Below are positions 1 to 9,387 of a stretch of 64,000 bases of DNA, piece by piece. The translations under genes were made by a program, and so were the position numbers. The stretch spans positions 744,001 through 808,000 of the forward strand of contig NZ_CP038452.1 of the NCBI RefSeq assembly GCF_004684245.1. The letters are read 5' to 3'. Under the pieces are notes generated by a model. The model saw nothing but the letters and a program-made list of their open reading frames with translations. It was not told the origin of the DNA and made no database searches. The DNA is from Thermus caldilimi. Lineage in GTDB: Bacteria > Deinococcota > Deinococci > Deinococcales > Thermaceae. Within the stretch, counting starts at the first letter, position 1. Each line of letters starts with the position of its first letter.

Positions 1-55
1 GGGTTACCCCACCGGATCCTAAGTCCGGCGCGTCTACCGGTTCCGCCATCCTCGC
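1..55 (-). tRNA. tRNA-Leu (UAG anticodon), 5' part only
   Basis: Read on the minus strand, the sequence starts GCGAGGATGGCGGAACC and has the A/B-box residues and leucine-type D-arm. The anticodon loop reads CUUAGGA, giving anticodon UAG. The rest of the gene (variable arm, T-arm, 3' end) lies beyond the left edge of the window. It lies downstream of tRNA-His on the same strand. Confidence 0.9.
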
Positions 56-78
56 AAAAGGAGGGCGAGGCCCCCCTT

Positions 79-103
79 TAAAATACCACCCCTTACGGGG
101 TGG
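79..103 (-). terminator. intrinsic terminator after tRNA-His
   Basis: On the minus strand a 7-bp stem (CCACCCC/GGGGTGG, loop GTAA) is followed by TATTTTAAA. It lies 7 nt after the tRNA-His CCA end. This suggests that tRNA-His and tRNA-Leu are only partly co-transcribed, or that tRNA-Leu has its own promoter in the 25 bases before it. Confidence 0.7.
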
Positions 104-109
104 CGGGAT

Positions 110-187
110 TGGGGTGAGCGATGGGACTTGAACCCACGACCCCCGGATCCACAGTCCGGTGCTCTGACCAGCTGAGCTACGCTCACC
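110..187 (-). tRNA. tRNA-His (GUG anticodon)
   Basis: The minus strand folds as a full cloverleaf. The acceptor stem GTGAGCG pairs with CGCTCAC, and an extra 5' G (G-1) faces C73, the identity feature of histidine tRNA. The anticodon loop is CTGTGGA (anticodon GTG), and the CCA end is encoded. A TAGAAT box (204-209, read on the minus strand) lies just upstream and could be the -10. Confidence 0.95.
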
Positions 188-214
188 ACGCTCAGCATCC
201 GCCATTCTAAGGAG

Positions 215-499
215 CTACTTGCCCCCCGTCAAGGCCTGCAGCCCGCCCTCCAGGCTCATGGCCTCGTACCCTTCCGCCTCCAGGTAAAGGGCCGCCACCT
301 GGCTGATCAACCCCTTTTCGCACACCAAGAGCAAGGGAACCTTGGGCAGGTGGTGCTCCCCCGCCTGGATTTTCTCCAAAGGCACCCACTCCGCGGGAAA
401 GGGCAAGGGGGTATGGCGCTTGTCCGCCGGGCGAACGTCCACCACCTTCACCCCCTGGTTCAGGAGGGCCGGCAGATCCTCGAGTTTGACCCTGCGCAT
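215..499 (-). CDS. small rhodanese-domain protein
   Basis: A 94-residue single-domain rhodanese-like protein. It has the DVRP motif at residues 21-24 and a candidate active-site cysteine, C60, in the loop CEKGLIS, where rhodaneses carry persulfide on cysteine. The domain is shorter than usual, with the middle of the fold compressed. I chose the methionine before RRVKLEDL as start. An upstream in-frame ATG at 526 would add nine residues but has no homologous character. The gene is divergent from carB and ends 27 nt before tRNA-His. A sulfur-transfer role is family knowledge; the partner is unknown. Confidence 0.75.
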   Translation of the reverse strand: MRRVKLEDLPALLNQGVKVVDVRPADKRHTPLPFPAEWVPLEKIQAGEHHLPKVPLLLVCEKGLISQVAALYLEAEGYEAMSLEGGLQALTGGK

Positions 500-587
500 A
501 CCCTTGATTGTACCAGGCGAAGGCAAGGCCTTTGCGCAAGGTTATGCAGTTAAACCCGGGTACTTTGCATAAGAAGTGGCCTTCTCC

Positions 588-617
588 TTGGACAACCCGG
601 GCCAAGTATGTTATCCT
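588..617 (+). promoter_or_regulatory. candidate carB promoter
   Basis: TTGGAC (588-593) and TATCCT (612-617) are separated by 18 bp. The predicted transcript would start only about 10 nt before the ATG at 635, with no Shine-Dalgarno sequence between them, so carB is probably leaderless or nearly so. Confidence 0.45.
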
Positions 618-634
618 CGCCCATTGGGTACGCG

Positions 635-3600
635 ATGCCGCCGAGAAGAGACCTCAAGAAAATCCTCATCATCGGTTCCGGGCCCATCACCATCGGCCAG
701 GCTGCGGAGTTCGACTACTCGGGCACCCAGGCGGTGAAGGCCCTCAGGGGAGCGGGGTACGAGGCCATCCTGGTGAACTCCAACCCCGCCACCATCATGA
801 CCGACCCCGAGCTGGCCGAGCGCACCTACCTGGAGCCCCTCACCCTGGAGTACCTGGAAAGGGTGATCGCCAAGGAGCGCCCGGATGCCCTTCTCCCCAC
901 CCTGGGGGGACAGACCGCCTTGAACCTCTCCATGGCCCTTCACGAGGAAGGGATCCTTGCCCGCTACGGGGTGGAGCTCATCGGGGCCAAGGCCGAGGCC
1001 ATAAGGAAGGGGGAGGACCGGGAGGAGTTCCAAAAGGCCATGCGCAAGATCGGCCTCGAGGTGCCTCGAGGGCAGATGGTGGGGAGTGTGGAGGAGGGCC
1101 TCCACTTCGCCCGGGAGGTGGGCTACCCCGTGGTGGTCCGCCCCTCCTTTACCCTGGGGGGCACCGGGGGCGGCATCGCCAGGAACGAGGCCGAACTGAG
1201 GGAGGTCCTCGGCCGGGGGCTTCTCCTTTCCCCGGTACACACCGCCCTCGTGGAGGAGTCCGTTCTGGGCTGGAAGGAGTTTGAACTGGAGGTGATGCGG
1301 GACCACGCGGACACCGTGGTCATCATCACCAGCATCGAAAACGTGGACCCCATGGGGGTCCACACCGGGGACTCCATCACCGTGGCCCCCGCCCAGACCC
1401 TCTCCGACGCGGAGTACCAAAGGATGCGGGACGCGGCCAAGGCGGTGATCCGGGAGATCGGGGTGGACACCGGGGGCTCCAACATCCAGTTCGCCGTGGA
1501 CCCTAAAACGGGCCGCCAGGTGGTCATTGAGATGAATCCCCGGGTCTCCCGTTCCAGCGCCCTGGCCTCCAAGGCCACGGGCTTCCCCATCGCCAAGATC
1601 GCGGCCCTTCTGGCGGTGGGCTACCGCCTGGAGGAGCTTCCCAACGACATCACCCGCAAGACCCCGGCCTCCTTTGAGCCCACCATCGACTACGTGGTGG
1701 TCAAGATCCCCCGCTTCGCCTTTGAGAAGTTCAAAGACCTTCCCAACACCCTGGGGGAGCTAAAGGACGAACTCGGCACCCAGATGAAGTCCGTGGGGGA
1801 GGTGATGGCCATTGGCCGCACCTTCAAGGAGGCCCTCATGAAGGCCCTCCGGGGCCTGGAGCGGGACGTGCGGGCCCTGGCAGGGGTGCCCACGGAGGAC
1901 CTGGAGCGGAAGCTCTACCCCAACCCCGACCGGATCTACGCCGTCTTGGAACTCCTCCGGCGGGGCATGCCCATAGAGGACCTATACCAGGCCACCCGCA
2001 TCGACCCCTGGTTCCTCCACCAGATGCAGGAGATCGTGGAGGCCGAGGAATGGCTGAAAACCCACCCCCCCAAGGACCGGGAGGACTGGCGCTTTTACAA
2101 GGGCCTGGGCCTCACCGATGCCCGCATGGGGGGGCTTCTGGGCAGAAAGGGAGTGGAGCTCCGCCAGGAGCGGAAGGCCCTGGGGGTGGTGCCCGTGTAC
2201 AAGACCGTGGACACCTGCGCCGCAGAGTTTGAGGCCTACACCCCCTACCACTACTCCACCTACGAGGTGGAGGATGAGGTCTGGCCCTCCAGCAAGCCCA
2301 AGGTGGTAATCCTGGGCTCAGGGCCCATACGGATTGGCCAGGGAGTGGAGTTTGACTACGCCACGGTGCACGCGGTTTGGGCACTGAGGGAGGCAGGGTA
2401 CGAGACCATCATGGTGAACTCCAACCCTGAAACGGTGTCCACGGATTACGACACCGCCGACCGCCTTTACTTTGAGCCCTTGACCCTCGAGGACGTCCTG
2501 AACCTGGTGGAACACGAAAAGCCCATCGGGGTCATCGCTACCCTGGGGGGCCAGACCCCCTTGAAGCTGGCGGAGGGCCTCGAGGCGGCCGGGGTCAAGC
2601 TCCTCGGCACCCCCTTCGCCGCTATCCACCAGGCGGAGGACCGCCACGAGTTCAACCGGCTCTGCCGGGAGCTGGGCATCCCTCAGCCTGAGGGCCGGGT
2701 GGCGGCCACCCCCGGGGAGGCCCTGGAGCTTGCCGAGGCAGTGGGCTACCCCCTCCTGGCCCGGCCCAGCTACGTCCTGGGGGGGCGGGCCATGCGGGTC
2801 CTCCAGAGCCCTGAGGAACTAAAGCGCTACCTGGAGGAGGTCTACGAGCCCCTTCAGGACAAGCCCTCCATCCTCCTGGATCGGTACCTGGAGGGGGCTT
2901 TGGAGCTGGATGTGGACGCCCTTTCCGACGGGGAGGAGGTGATGATCGCCGGGGTGATGGAGCACGTGGAAAGGGCCGGGGTGCACTCGGGGGACTCGGC
3001 CACGGTGCTTCCCCCGGTCCACCTGTCCCCTACCGCCTTGGCCAAGGTGAAGGACTACACCCGCCGCCTGGCCTTGAGCCTGGGGGTGCGGGGGCTTCTC
3101 AACGTGCAGTACGCGGTGTTGGGGGAGGAGGTCTACATCCTCGAGGCCAACCCCCGGGCCTCCCGCACCGTGCCCTTCGTGTCCAAGGCCATCGGGGTGC
3201 CCCTGGCCAAGCTGGCGGCCCTGATCGCCGTGGGCAAAACCTTGCGGGAACTCGGGGTCCGCGACCTGGACCCCGTGCCCCCTTACTACGCGGTGAAGGA
3301 GGTGGTCATCCCCTGGCTCAAGTTCCCCGGGGTCATCCCGGTGCTGGGCCCGGAGATGCGCTCCACCGGGGAGAGCATGGGCCTCGATGAAGATCCCTAC
3401 CTGGCCTACTACAAGGCCCAGTTGGGGGCCGGGCAGAGGCTTCCCTTGCAGGGCAGGGTGCGCTTCCTGGCCGAGGGGCTACCGCCGGGGGAGGCAGAGC
3501 GCTTGGAGGAGCTGAAGCGGGCCTACCGGGAAGCGGGCTTTACCCTTTCGGAGGATGCCTACGACCTCCTTATCTCCCCTACCCCTCACCCGGAGCTCCG

Positions 3601-3742
3601 AAGGGCCGTGGAAAAGGGCCTTCCCTTCATCACCACCCTGGAGGGAGCCTGGTGGAGTTTAAAGGCCATTCTGAGGGCCCGGGAAAAAGGCCCCGAGGCC
3701 AGAAGCCTGCAGGAATGGCACGGTATCCTGCAAAAAGCCTGA
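635..3742 (+). CDS. carB: carbamoyl-phosphate synthase large subunit
   Basis: A 1035-residue protein that makes carbamoyl phosphate from glutamine-derived ammonia, bicarbonate and two ATP for arginine and pyrimidine synthesis. It shows the internal duplication of the family. The first ATP-grasp half opens with [21 protein letters not shown] near residue 10. The second half repeats [21 protein letters not shown] near residue 560, and a C-terminal allosteric (MGS-like) domain follows. The start at MPPRRDLKK matches where Thermus CarB proteins begin; the in-frame ATG at 608 falls inside the promoter. The carA subunit is not in the window. Confidence 0.97.
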   Translation: MPPRRDLKKILIIGSGPITIGQAAEFDYSGTQAVKALRGAGYEAILVNSNPATIMTDPELAERTYLEPLTLEYLERVIAKERPDALLPTLGGQTALNLSMALHEEGILARYGVELIGAKAEAIRKGEDREEFQKAMRKIGLEVPRGQMVGSVEEGLHFAREVGYPVVVRPSFTLGGTGGGIARNEAELREVLGRGLLLSPVHTALVEESVLGWKEFELEVMRDHADTVVIITSIENVDPMGVHTGDSITVAPAQTLSDAEYQRMRDAAKAVIREIGVDTGGSNIQFAVDPKTGRQVVIEMNPRVSRSSALASKATGFPIAKIAALLAVGYRLEELPNDITRKTPASFEPTIDYVVVKIPRFAFEKFKDLPNTLGELKDELGTQMKSVGEVMAIGRTFKEALMKALRGLERDVRALAGVPTEDLERKLYPNPDRIYAVLELLRRGMPIEDLYQATRIDPWFLHQMQEIVEAEEWLKTHPPKDREDWRFYKGLGLTDARMGGLLGRKGVELRQERKALGVVPVYKTVDTCAAEFEAYTPYHYSTYEVEDEVWPSSKPKVVILGSGPIRIGQGVEFDYATVHAVWALREAGYETIMVNSNPETVSTDYDTADRLYFEPLTLEDVLNLVEHEKPIGVIATLGGQTPLKLAEGLEAAGVKLLGTPFAAIHQAEDRHEFNRLCRELGIPQPEGRVAATPGEALELAEAVGYPLLARPSYVLGGRAMRVLQSPEELKRYLEEVYEPLQDKPSILLDRYLEGALELDVDALSDGEEVMIAGVMEHVERAGVHSGDSATVLPPVHLSPTALAKVKDYTRRLALSLGVRGLLNVQYAVLGEEVYILEANPRASRTVPFVSKAIGVPLAKLAALIAVGKTLRELGVRDLDPVPPYYAVKEVVIPWLKFPGVIPVLGPEMRSTGESMGLDEDPYLAYYKAQLGAGQRLPLQGRVRFLAEGLPPGEAERLEELKRAYREAGFTLSEDAYDLLISPTPHPELRRAVEKGLPFITTLEGAWWSLKAILRAREKGPEARSLQEWHGILQKA

Positions 3743-3763
3743 GGACAAGGAGGCCCAGCAGTG

Positions 3764-3769
3764 TACAAT
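3764..3769 (+). promoter_or_regulatory. candidate -10 box for the c-di-AMP receptor-like gene
   Basis: TACAAT lies 8 nt before the ATG at 3778, the spacing of a leaderless Thermus promoter. The -35 region (around 3740-3746, TGAGGAC) is weak, so transcription could also come from carB. Confidence 0.3.
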
Positions 3770-3777
3770 GAAGACCA

Positions 3778-4107
3778 ATGAAGCTCATCGTGGCCATCGT
3801 GCAGGATACCGACGCCCCCGGGCTCACCAAGGCCCTTTTGGAGCGGGGCTTGCAGTCCACCAAGCTGGCTTCCACCGGCGGCTTCCTGCGGGAGGGGAAC
3901 ACCACCTTGCTGATCGGGGTGGGGGACGAAAGGGTCCAAGAAGTGCTGGAGCTGATCCGGGAAAAATGCCGTACCCGCACCCGCCTGGTCACCCGGGGCT
4001 TTCCCCTTTCCGAGGCCCCAGACCCATTCCTGGCCCAGCCGGTGGAGGTGCAGGTGGGCGGGGCGGTGGTCTTCGTCCTGCCGGTGGAAGGGTTTTTCAA
4101 GGTGTGA
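3778..4107 (+). CDS. darA: cyclic-di-AMP receptor (PII-like, DarA/PstA family)
   Basis: A 109-residue PII-like protein. The N-terminal strand MKLIVAIVQDTDAP, the segment LTKALLERGLQSTKLASTGGFLREGNTTLLIGV and the following helix match the DarA/PstA (DUF970) family, which forms trimers and binds c-di-AMP in Firmicutes. The conserved TxLxSTGGFLxxGNTT region forms the ligand site in that family. Whether c-di-AMP is the ligand in this organism is inference, since no diadenylate cyclase is in the window. It lies 35 nt after carB and is probably an independent or read-through transcript. Confidence 0.85.
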   Translation: MKLIVAIVQDTDAPGLTKALLERGLQSTKLASTGGFLREGNTTLLIGVGDERVQEVLELIREKCRTRTRLVTRGFPLSEAPDPFLAQPVEVQVGGAVVFVLPVEGFFKV

Positions 4108-4179
4108 GGGGCTAGGCCCTGCGCTTGGGACTCTGCTTCTGCGGGATCCCAGAGGGTTTCAAACCCCTGTGAGCTGGAG

Positions 4180-4202
4180 AGGGCCCTGGACTCCAGGGCC
4201 CT
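4180..4202. repeat. perfect 11-bp inverted repeat before trmI
   Basis: AGGGCCCTGGA (4180-4190), one central C, then TCCAGGGCCCT (4192-4202). It lies 73 nt after darA and 20 nt before the trmI start. With a one-base centre it resembles a protein-binding palindrome more than a hairpin terminator, and no T-run follows. Confidence 0.6.
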
Positions 4203-4222
4203 GGCCCGCTAAAGTGTTCGGG

Positions 4223-4987
4223 ATGGAAGGTGAGCTCTTTCTTCTCAAGGACGCCAAAGGCCGAGCCTTCCTGATTCGCCTTAAGGAGGGTGGAGTCTTT
4301 CACCACCACCGGGGCACCGTGCCTCACGAGGAAATCCGTAAGGCCGGCCCAGGGGGAAAGGTGTGGACCCACCTGGGAGAGGAACTTTCCGTCCACCACC
4401 CCACCCTGGAGGAGTACCTCCTTCACATGCGGCGTAGCGCCACCCCCACGTACCCCAAGGACGCCAGCGCCATGGTAACCCTTTTGGATCTGGCTCCGGG
4501 GATGCGGGTCCTCGAGGCGGGCACGGGCTCCGGGGGGCTCACCCTCTTCCTGGCCCGAGCGGTGGGGCCCACGGGACTCGTGGAAAGCTACGAGAAACGG
4601 CCCCAGCACCTGGCCCAGGCGGAGGCCAATGTGAAGGCCTTCTGGCAGGTGGAAAACGTGCGTTTCCACTTGGGTAGCCTGGAGGAAGCCTCCTTAGAGC
4701 CGGAAAGCGTTCACGGGGTAGCCCTGGACCTCATGGAACCCTGGAAGGTCCTGGCCAAGGCCACGGAAGCTCTTAAGCCCGATCGTTTCCTGGTGGCCTA
4801 CCTCCCCAACATCACCCAGGTGCTGGAGCTGGTACAAAGGGCAGAGGGCCTGCCCCTTAAATTGGAGCGGGTCCTGGAAGTAGCCTGGCGGGAGTGGGAG
4901 ATCCGGCTTCCCGTGGCCCATCCCTGGTTCCAGCAGGTGGGGCATACAGCCTTTCTGGTGGTCTTTAGAAAATGGAAGGATTGCTGA
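4223..4987 (+). CDS. trmI: tRNA (adenine-58-N1)-methyltransferase TrmI
   Basis: A 254-residue SAM-dependent enzyme making m1A58 in the tRNA T-loop, a modification that stabilises tRNA at high temperature. The N-terminal beta domain (FHHHRGTVPHEE) precedes a Rossmann methyltransferase core with the SAM motif VLEAGTGSGGLT (near residue 95). The conserved segment HMRRSATPTYPKDASAM lies just before it, and the catalytic-region segment ALDLMEPW near residue 172. Length and order match Thermus TrmI. I start at MEGELFLLKD. The longer frame from 4169 runs through the palindrome and adds non-homologous residues. It overlaps rqcH by 16 nt. Confidence 0.95.
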   Translation: MEGELFLLKDAKGRAFLIRLKEGGVFHHHRGTVPHEEIRKAGPGGKVWTHLGEELSVHHPTLEEYLLHMRRSATPTYPKDASAMVTLLDLAPGMRVLEAGTGSGGLTLFLARAVGPTGLVESYEKRPQHLAQAEANVKAFWQVENVRFHLGSLEEASLEPESVHGVALDLMEPWKVLAKATEALKPDRFLVAYLPNITQVLELVQRAEGLPLKLERVLEVAWREWEIRLPVAHPWFQQVGHTAFLVVFRKWKDC

Positions 4988-6522
4988 TCCACGCCTTCCT
5001 GCGGGAGCTACGAAAGGAACTTCCCGCTTTAAACCTGGGCCTGGCCTTTCCCGAGGAAGGTAGCCTGGCCATCCTCCTCAAGGGTCAGTCGGGCCGTACC
5101 TTCAACCTGGTGGCCCGCTACCGCCCCCCGTCCCCCAGCCTGGCCCTGGAGGAGGGAACTCTCTTGGGAGAGCCCAAGACTCCTTTCCAGCGGCAGATCC
5201 AGGCCCGGGTAAAGGGCCCCCTGCTGGAGGCGGAGCAGATCAAGCTGGACCGGGTGGTCCTCTTCCGCTTTGCCGGGGAAAAGGGGTTCGTGGATACCCC
5301 ACCCGCCACCTTGGTCCTCGAGGCCACGGGGCGGAACGCCAACCTCATCCTTTTGGATGAAGAAGGCGTGATCCTGGGGGTAGACCGCCCCATCACCCGC
5401 GAGGTGAACCGCTACCGCCAGGTGAAGCCCGGCCTGCCCTACGTGCCCCCACCCCCTTACGAGAAGCTGGATCCCAGGACCTTGACCCTGGAGGAACTCC
5501 GGGTCCTCCTGGGAAAACCCCTTAAGGAAGTGGTGCGACACGTGGATGGAATAGGGCTGGAACTCCTACGGGAGCTGGCCAAAAGGGCGGCCCTCACCCC
5601 GGAAACTCCCTTGGACGAGGCTGGCCTGGCCAGGGTTTTCCAGGCGCTAAAGGATCTTGTGGAGAATCCCTCCCTGGGCACCGCTCTTTCGCAGGAACTT
5701 CGGGAACGGTGGGCCGAGGAAGAGAAAGAGGCCTTGAGAAAACCGCTTCTCGAGGCTCTAAAGCAGGAGCAGAAAACCCTTTTGGCGAGGCTTGCCGACT
5801 ACCACCGGGCCCTCGAGCGCCTGGAGGAAGCGGAAAGCTTGCGACAGAAAGCCGATCTCCTCCTGGCCCGGCTTAAGGAGGTACCTCGAGGTATGGGAAA
5901 GGCGGTTCTGGAAGGGTTTGACGGCAAACCGGTGGAAATCCCCTTGGACCCCACCCTATCTCCCCAGGAAAACGCCAAAAAGCTCTACGACCGGGCCCGC
6001 CGCCTGGAGGAGCTGGCGGAAAGGGCCCTAGAGCTCATCCCGCAAACGGAGGAGAAGCTAAAGGCACTGGAAAGGGAGATGGAGCGGGTCAGGCAGGCGG
6101 ACCTCCAGGAGCTTTTGGACCTTTCCCGAAAACCCAAGGAGGGGAAGGGACCGAGGCTTGGCCTAAGGTACACCTCCCCCTCGGGCTATCCCGTCCTGGT
6201 GGGCCGGAACGCCAAGGAAAACGACCTCCTCACCCGAGCCGCCCACTCGGAGGACCTCTGGTTCCACGCCCAAGGGGTGCCGGGAAGCCACGTGATCCTC
6301 AAGGTGGAGGGGAAGAACCCTCCCCTAGAAGACCTCCTCTTTGCCGCCAGGCTCGCCGCTTACCACTCCAAGGCCAGGGGGGAAACCCAAGTCCCCGTGG
6401 ACTACACCCGCAAAAAGCACGTGTGGCGGCCCAGGAAAGCGGCACCCGGCCAGGTGCTCTACACCCACGCCAAGACCCTCTTCGTGGAGGGGGCGCTTCC
6501 TCAGGAAGGAGGCGAAGGGTAA
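4972..6522 (+). CDS. rqcH: NFACT family protein RqcH (ribosome quality control)
   Basis: A 516-residue protein with an NFACT-N domain at the start, a central coiled-coil region (about residues 240-390, with many Glu/Lys/Arg heptads) and an NFACT-R domain at the end ([19 protein letters not shown]). Family members bind stalled 50S subunits and recruit tRNA-Ala to add C-terminal alanine tails. The DR pair that is functionally important in RqcH is present as D93-R94 ([10 protein letters not shown]). Older annotations call this family fibronectin-binding protein. It overlaps trmI by 16 nt, a likely operon of translation-quality genes. Confidence 0.93.
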   Translation: MEGLLIHAFLRELRKELPALNLGLAFPEEGSLAILLKGQSGRTFNLVARYRPPSPSLALEEGTLLGEPKTPFQRQIQARVKGPLLEAEQIKLDRVVLFRFAGEKGFVDTPPATLVLEATGRNANLILLDEEGVILGVDRPITREVNRYRQVKPGLPYVPPPPYEKLDPRTLTLEELRVLLGKPLKEVVRHVDGIGLELLRELAKRAALTPETPLDEAGLARVFQALKDLVENPSLGTALSQELRERWAEEEKEALRKPLLEALKQEQKTLLARLADYHRALERLEEAESLRQKADLLLARLKEVPRGMGKAVLEGFDGKPVEIPLDPTLSPQENAKKLYDRARRLEELAERALELIPQTEEKLKALEREMERVRQADLQELLDLSRKPKEGKGPRLGLRYTSPSGYPVLVGRNAKENDLLTRAAHSEDLWFHAQGVPGSHVILKVEGKNPPLEDLLFAARLAAYHSKARGETQVPVDYTRKKHVWRPRKAAPGQVLYTHAKTLFVEGALPQEGGEG

Positions 6523-6533
6523 ACTGGACCTTT

Positions 6534-6896
6534 GTGAAAAGGGTCATGTTCCACGCCAAGATCCACCGGGCTACGGTAACCCACGCAGACCTACACTATG
6601 TGGGCTCGGTCACCGTGGACCAGGATCTTTTGGACGCCGCCGGCATCCTGCCCTACGAACAGGTGGACATCTACGACATCACCAACGGGGCCCGGCTCAC
6701 CACCTACGCCCTACCCGGGCCAAGGAGATCAAGGGTGGTGCAGATCAACGGGGCCGCCGCCCATCTGGTGCGCCCAGGGGACCGGGTGATCCTGGTGGCC
6801 TACGGCATCTTTGAGGAAGAGGAGGCGAGGAATCACAAGCCCACCGTGGTACTGGTGGACCAGGCAAACCGGATTCTTGAGGTGCGTCGGGGATGA
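6534..6896 (+). CDS. panD: aspartate 1-decarboxylase PanD
   Basis: A 120-residue pyruvoyl enzyme that turns L-aspartate into beta-alanine for pantothenate and CoA. The self-cleavage site G24-S25 (HYVGSVTV) is at the standard position, and the rest ([23 protein letters not shown]) is highly conserved. The GTG at 6534 is chosen as start because it gives [15 protein letters not shown], the usual N-terminus, and places the cleavage serine at 25. The open frame upstream (to 6423) is a shadow inside rqcH. It follows rqcH by 11 nt and overlaps the next gene by 4 nt. Confidence 0.97.
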   Translation: MKRVMFHAKIHRATVTHADLHYVGSVTVDQDLLDAAGILPYEQVDIYDITNGARLTTYALPGPRRSRVVQINGAAAHLVRPGDRVILVAYGIFEEEEARNHKPTVVLVDQANRILEVRRG

Positions 6897-7741
6897 GGCG
6901 GCTTCGGCTCTATCTGGAGCTCATCCGCTTCGAGCACACCCTTTTCGCTCTTCCCTTTGCCTACGGGGGGATGCTCCTGGCAGCGGGGGGCTGGCCAGGT
7001 TTCCGCACCTTTTTCCTGGTCACCCTGGCCATGGTGGGGGCCAGGACCATGGCCATGGCCCTGAACCGCCTCATTGACTGGCGCCTGGACGCCCTGAACC
7101 CCCGCACCCAAGGCCGCCACCTGCCCAAGGGTCTGGTCAAACCCTGGGAAACCCTGTTTCTAGCCCTTCTGGGCCTCCTCCCTCTGGCCTACGCGGGCCT
7201 TGCCCTGAACCCCCTCACCGCCCGGCTCCTTCCCGTGGCCGTCTTCTTCCTCACTGTCTACAGCTACACCAAGCGCTTCACCTGGCTCTGCCATTACGTG
7301 CTGGGCCTCACCATCGGGGCTGCTGCCGCAGGTGGCTGGATCGCCGTCACGGGAAGCTTCCACCCCACCGCCTACTGGCTCTGGGCAGGGGTGGGGCTTT
7401 GGATCGCAGGGTTCGACATCCTCTACGCCACGCAGGACTACGCCTTCGACCGCGCTTACGGGGTAAAGAGCATCCCGGCCCGCTTCGGCATCCCCTTGGC
7501 CCTCGGGATTGCCCGGGCCACCCACCTTACCGCCTGGCTGGCTTTCCTCCTGGCCGGCCTTAGCTACGGAGCGGGAAGCCTCTACTTTTTAGGCCTCCTC
7601 CTGGTGGGAGGGCTTCTTTTCTACGAGCACCGCCTGGTGAGCCCCGAGGATCTAAGCCGGGTGGACCTGGCCTTCTTCCAGGCCAACGTGGGGGTGAGCC
7701 TGGGCATGTTCCTTTTTATCCTCCTGGACCTCTTTCTCTGA
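6893..7741 (+). CDS. UbiA-family prenyltransferase, probably for menaquinone (MqnP-like)
   Basis: A 282-residue membrane protein with about eight hydrophobic helices. It carries the two aspartate-rich motifs of UbiA prenyltransferases: [15 protein letters not shown] (about residues 58-72) and [12 protein letters not shown] (about 175-186), which bind Mg-prenyl diphosphate. The N-R-x2-D-x3-D-x2-N-x-R-T form is typical of members that act in menaquinone synthesis by the futalosine route, which Thermus uses, so MqnP is the best guess; UbiA is the alternative. It overlaps panD by 4 nt. Confidence 0.85.
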   Translation: MRRLRLYLELIRFEHTLFALPFAYGGMLLAAGGWPGFRTFFLVTLAMVGARTMAMALNRLIDWRLDALNPRTQGRHLPKGLVKPWETLFLALLGLLPLAYAGLALNPLTARLLPVAVFFLTVYSYTKRFTWLCHYVLGLTIGAAAAGGWIAVTGSFHPTAYWLWAGVGLWIAGFDILYATQDYAFDRAYGVKSIPARFGIPLALGIARATHLTAWLAFLLAGLSYGAGSLYFLGLLLVGGLLFYEHRLVSPEDLSRVDLAFFQANVGVSLGMFLFILLDLFL

Positions 7742-7766
7742 GGGCGTTCAGGGGTAGGCTTGGGGC

Positions 7767-8357
7767 ATGGAGGGGATTCGCAGGTCGGCGGAGAAAGCCA
7801 TCCGGGAGTTTTTGGAGCTTTTCCCCATGGAGCGGGGAAGTCTCTTCGTCCTGGGGGGGTCCACCAGCGAGGTCTTGGGGGAGAAGGTGGGGACGAAGCC
7901 CAGCCTCGAGGTGGCCGAGGCCATCCTCGAGGGACTCCTTCCTCCCCTCCTCGAACGGGGGATATGGGTAGCCGTCCAGGGATGCGAGCACCTAAACCGG
8001 GCCCTGGTGGTGGAACGGGAGGCCGCCCGGGCCTTTGGCCTGGAGGAAGTGACGGTCTACCCCCACCTCAAGGCAGGGGGGAGCCTGGCCACGGCCGCCT
8101 TCCTGCGCTACCGGGACCCGGTGATGGTGGAGTCCTTGAAAGCCCAGGCCCAAGGAGGGATGGACATCGGGGGCGTCCTCATCGGCATGCATCTCCGCCC
8201 CGTGGCCGTGCCCCTGAGGCTTTCCCTGCGCCGGATCGGCGAGGCGGTGCTCCTCGCCGCCAAAACCCGGCCCAAGCTGGTGGGCGGGGCCAGGGCGGTT
8301 TACACCCGGGAGGAGATGCTCAGGAAGCTGGAAGAATATCGGCAAAAGCTTCCCTGA
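7767..8357 (+). CDS. DUF436 family protein (YwlG-like)
   Basis: A 196-residue protein of the DUF436/TIGR01440 family. Recognisable segments are LFVLGGSTSEVLG near residue 25, VQGCEHLNRALVVE near residue 70 and ARAVYTREEML near the end. The biochemical function of the family is not known to me. It follows the prenyltransferase by 25 nt and runs into the convergent aminotransferase gene, with 38 nt of overlap between the two 3' ends. Confidence 0.85.
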   Translation: MEGIRRSAEKAIREFLELFPMERGSLFVLGGSTSEVLGEKVGTKPSLEVAEAILEGLLPPLLERGIWVAVQGCEHLNRALVVEREAARAFGLEEVTVYPHLKAGGSLATAAFLRYRDPVMVESLKAQAQGGMDIGGVLIGMHLRPVAVPLRLSLRRIGEAVLLAAKTRPKLVGGARAVYTREEMLRKLEEYRQKLP

Positions 8358-9378
8358 AAAGGGCCGCCACCCCGAAGGCCTCGTAGCGGTTGTAATAACC
8401 CATGAGGGAAAGGCGGAACACCCTGCCCTTCAAGGGCCCCTGGCCCCCGGCGATCACCGCCTGCCTTCGGGCAAAGGCCTCCTTCACCGCCCGGTAGGAA
8501 ACCCCCTCGGGCAGGTAAAAGGCGGCCACCGCCGGGCTTGGTACCTCGGGTACAGGGTTTAATCCCAGCTCCACCCCAACCCGGTACAGAAGATCGTTCT
8601 GCCAGGCCTTTAAGGCCAGGTGTTCGGGAAGCTTGGGCAACACCTCCTCCAGCACCGCCGCCACCGCCCCCACGAGGTTGATGGCCGGGGTCCAGGCGCT
8701 TTCCCCCTCCCGCTGGGCCTTGAGCTCCCGGGCGAGGTCCAGGTAGTAGCCCCGGGGACGAAGGCGCTCCAGGGCCCTGGGGCCTAGGGCCACGAAGCCC
8801 AGCCCCGGCGGGCACATGAGACCTTTCTGGCTGCCGGAGGCAGCGGCGTCTACTCCCCAGGCCTCGAGGGCCACCTCCCGTACCAGCAAGCTGGTCACCA
8901 TGTCCGCCCCCACCAGACCCTCGGGGTTGGCCTCCCGGAAGGCTTGGGCCAGGGCGGGAAGGTCCACCATGGCCCCGGTGGAGGTCTCCGAGTGAACCAG
9001 AAGAAGCCCTTGGTAACCCGGCCTTGCCACCTGGTCTGGACTTGGTACCTGCCCGTAAGGGAGCTCCAACCGGTCCACCTCGAGGCCCGCGCTTTCCGCA
9101 ATCTCGGCGAAGCGCTCAGAGAACTTGCCGTAGACCGGTACCAAAACCCTTTCCCCAGGGGCGAAGAGGTTCAAGACCAGGGCCTCCATGGCCAGGGTGC
9201 CGCTTCCCGTGAGGATGAGCACCTCGCCCTGGGTGCGGAAGGCTTCCCGAAGAAGGCCTCGGGCCTTGAGAAAAAGCCCCCTGGCAGGCTCAGTCCGGTG
9301 GTGCAGCTGAGGGCGGGACAGAGCCTCTAGCGCCTTGGGATGAAGCCGTACAGGACCCGGTGTGAGGAGCCAGTCCAT
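8320..9378 (-). CDS. class V aminotransferase (serine/alanine-glyoxylate type)
   Basis: A 352-residue PLP enzyme. The N-terminus LLTPGPVRLHPKAL and HHRTEPARGLF, the PLP-phosphate segment LTGSGTLAMEA, the substrate loop HSETSTGAM, the aspartate in VGADMVTSL and the Schiff-base lysine in SGSQKGLMCPPG place it in the alanine/serine-glyoxylate aminotransferase group (aspC-like family V). Some relatives were named soluble hydrogenase small subunit. It starts 9 nt after the hydrogenase-like small subunit gene ends, so it may be the last gene of the ArsR-led operon. The substrate cannot be fixed from sequence. Confidence 0.88.
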   Translation of the reverse strand: MDWLLTPGPVRLHPKALEALSRPQLHHRTEPARGLFLKARGLLREAFRTQGEVLILTGSGTLAMEALVLNLFAPGERVLVPVYGKFSERFAEIAESAGLEVDRLELPYGQVPSPDQVARPGYQGLLLVHSETSTGAMVDLPALAQAFREANPEGLVGADMVTSLLVREVALEAWGVDAAASGSQKGLMCPPGLGFVALGPRALERLRPRGYYLDLARELKAQREGESAWTPAINLVGAVAAVLEEVLPKLPEHLALKAWQNDLLYRVGVELGLNPVPEVPSPAVAAFYLPEGVSYRAVKEAFARRQAVIAGGQGPLKGRVFRLSLMGYYNRYEAFGVAALFREAFADILPAS

Positions 9379-9387
9379 GGCAAGAGC

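Noticed and set aside
608-634. Earlier carB start at 608
   Set aside because: It falls within the promoter -10 region and adds nine non-homologous residues.
4154-4166. GGGTTTCAAACCC as a CRISPR repeat fragment
   Set aside because: It is a single occurrence with no spacing series. No CRISPR array was seen anywhere in the window.
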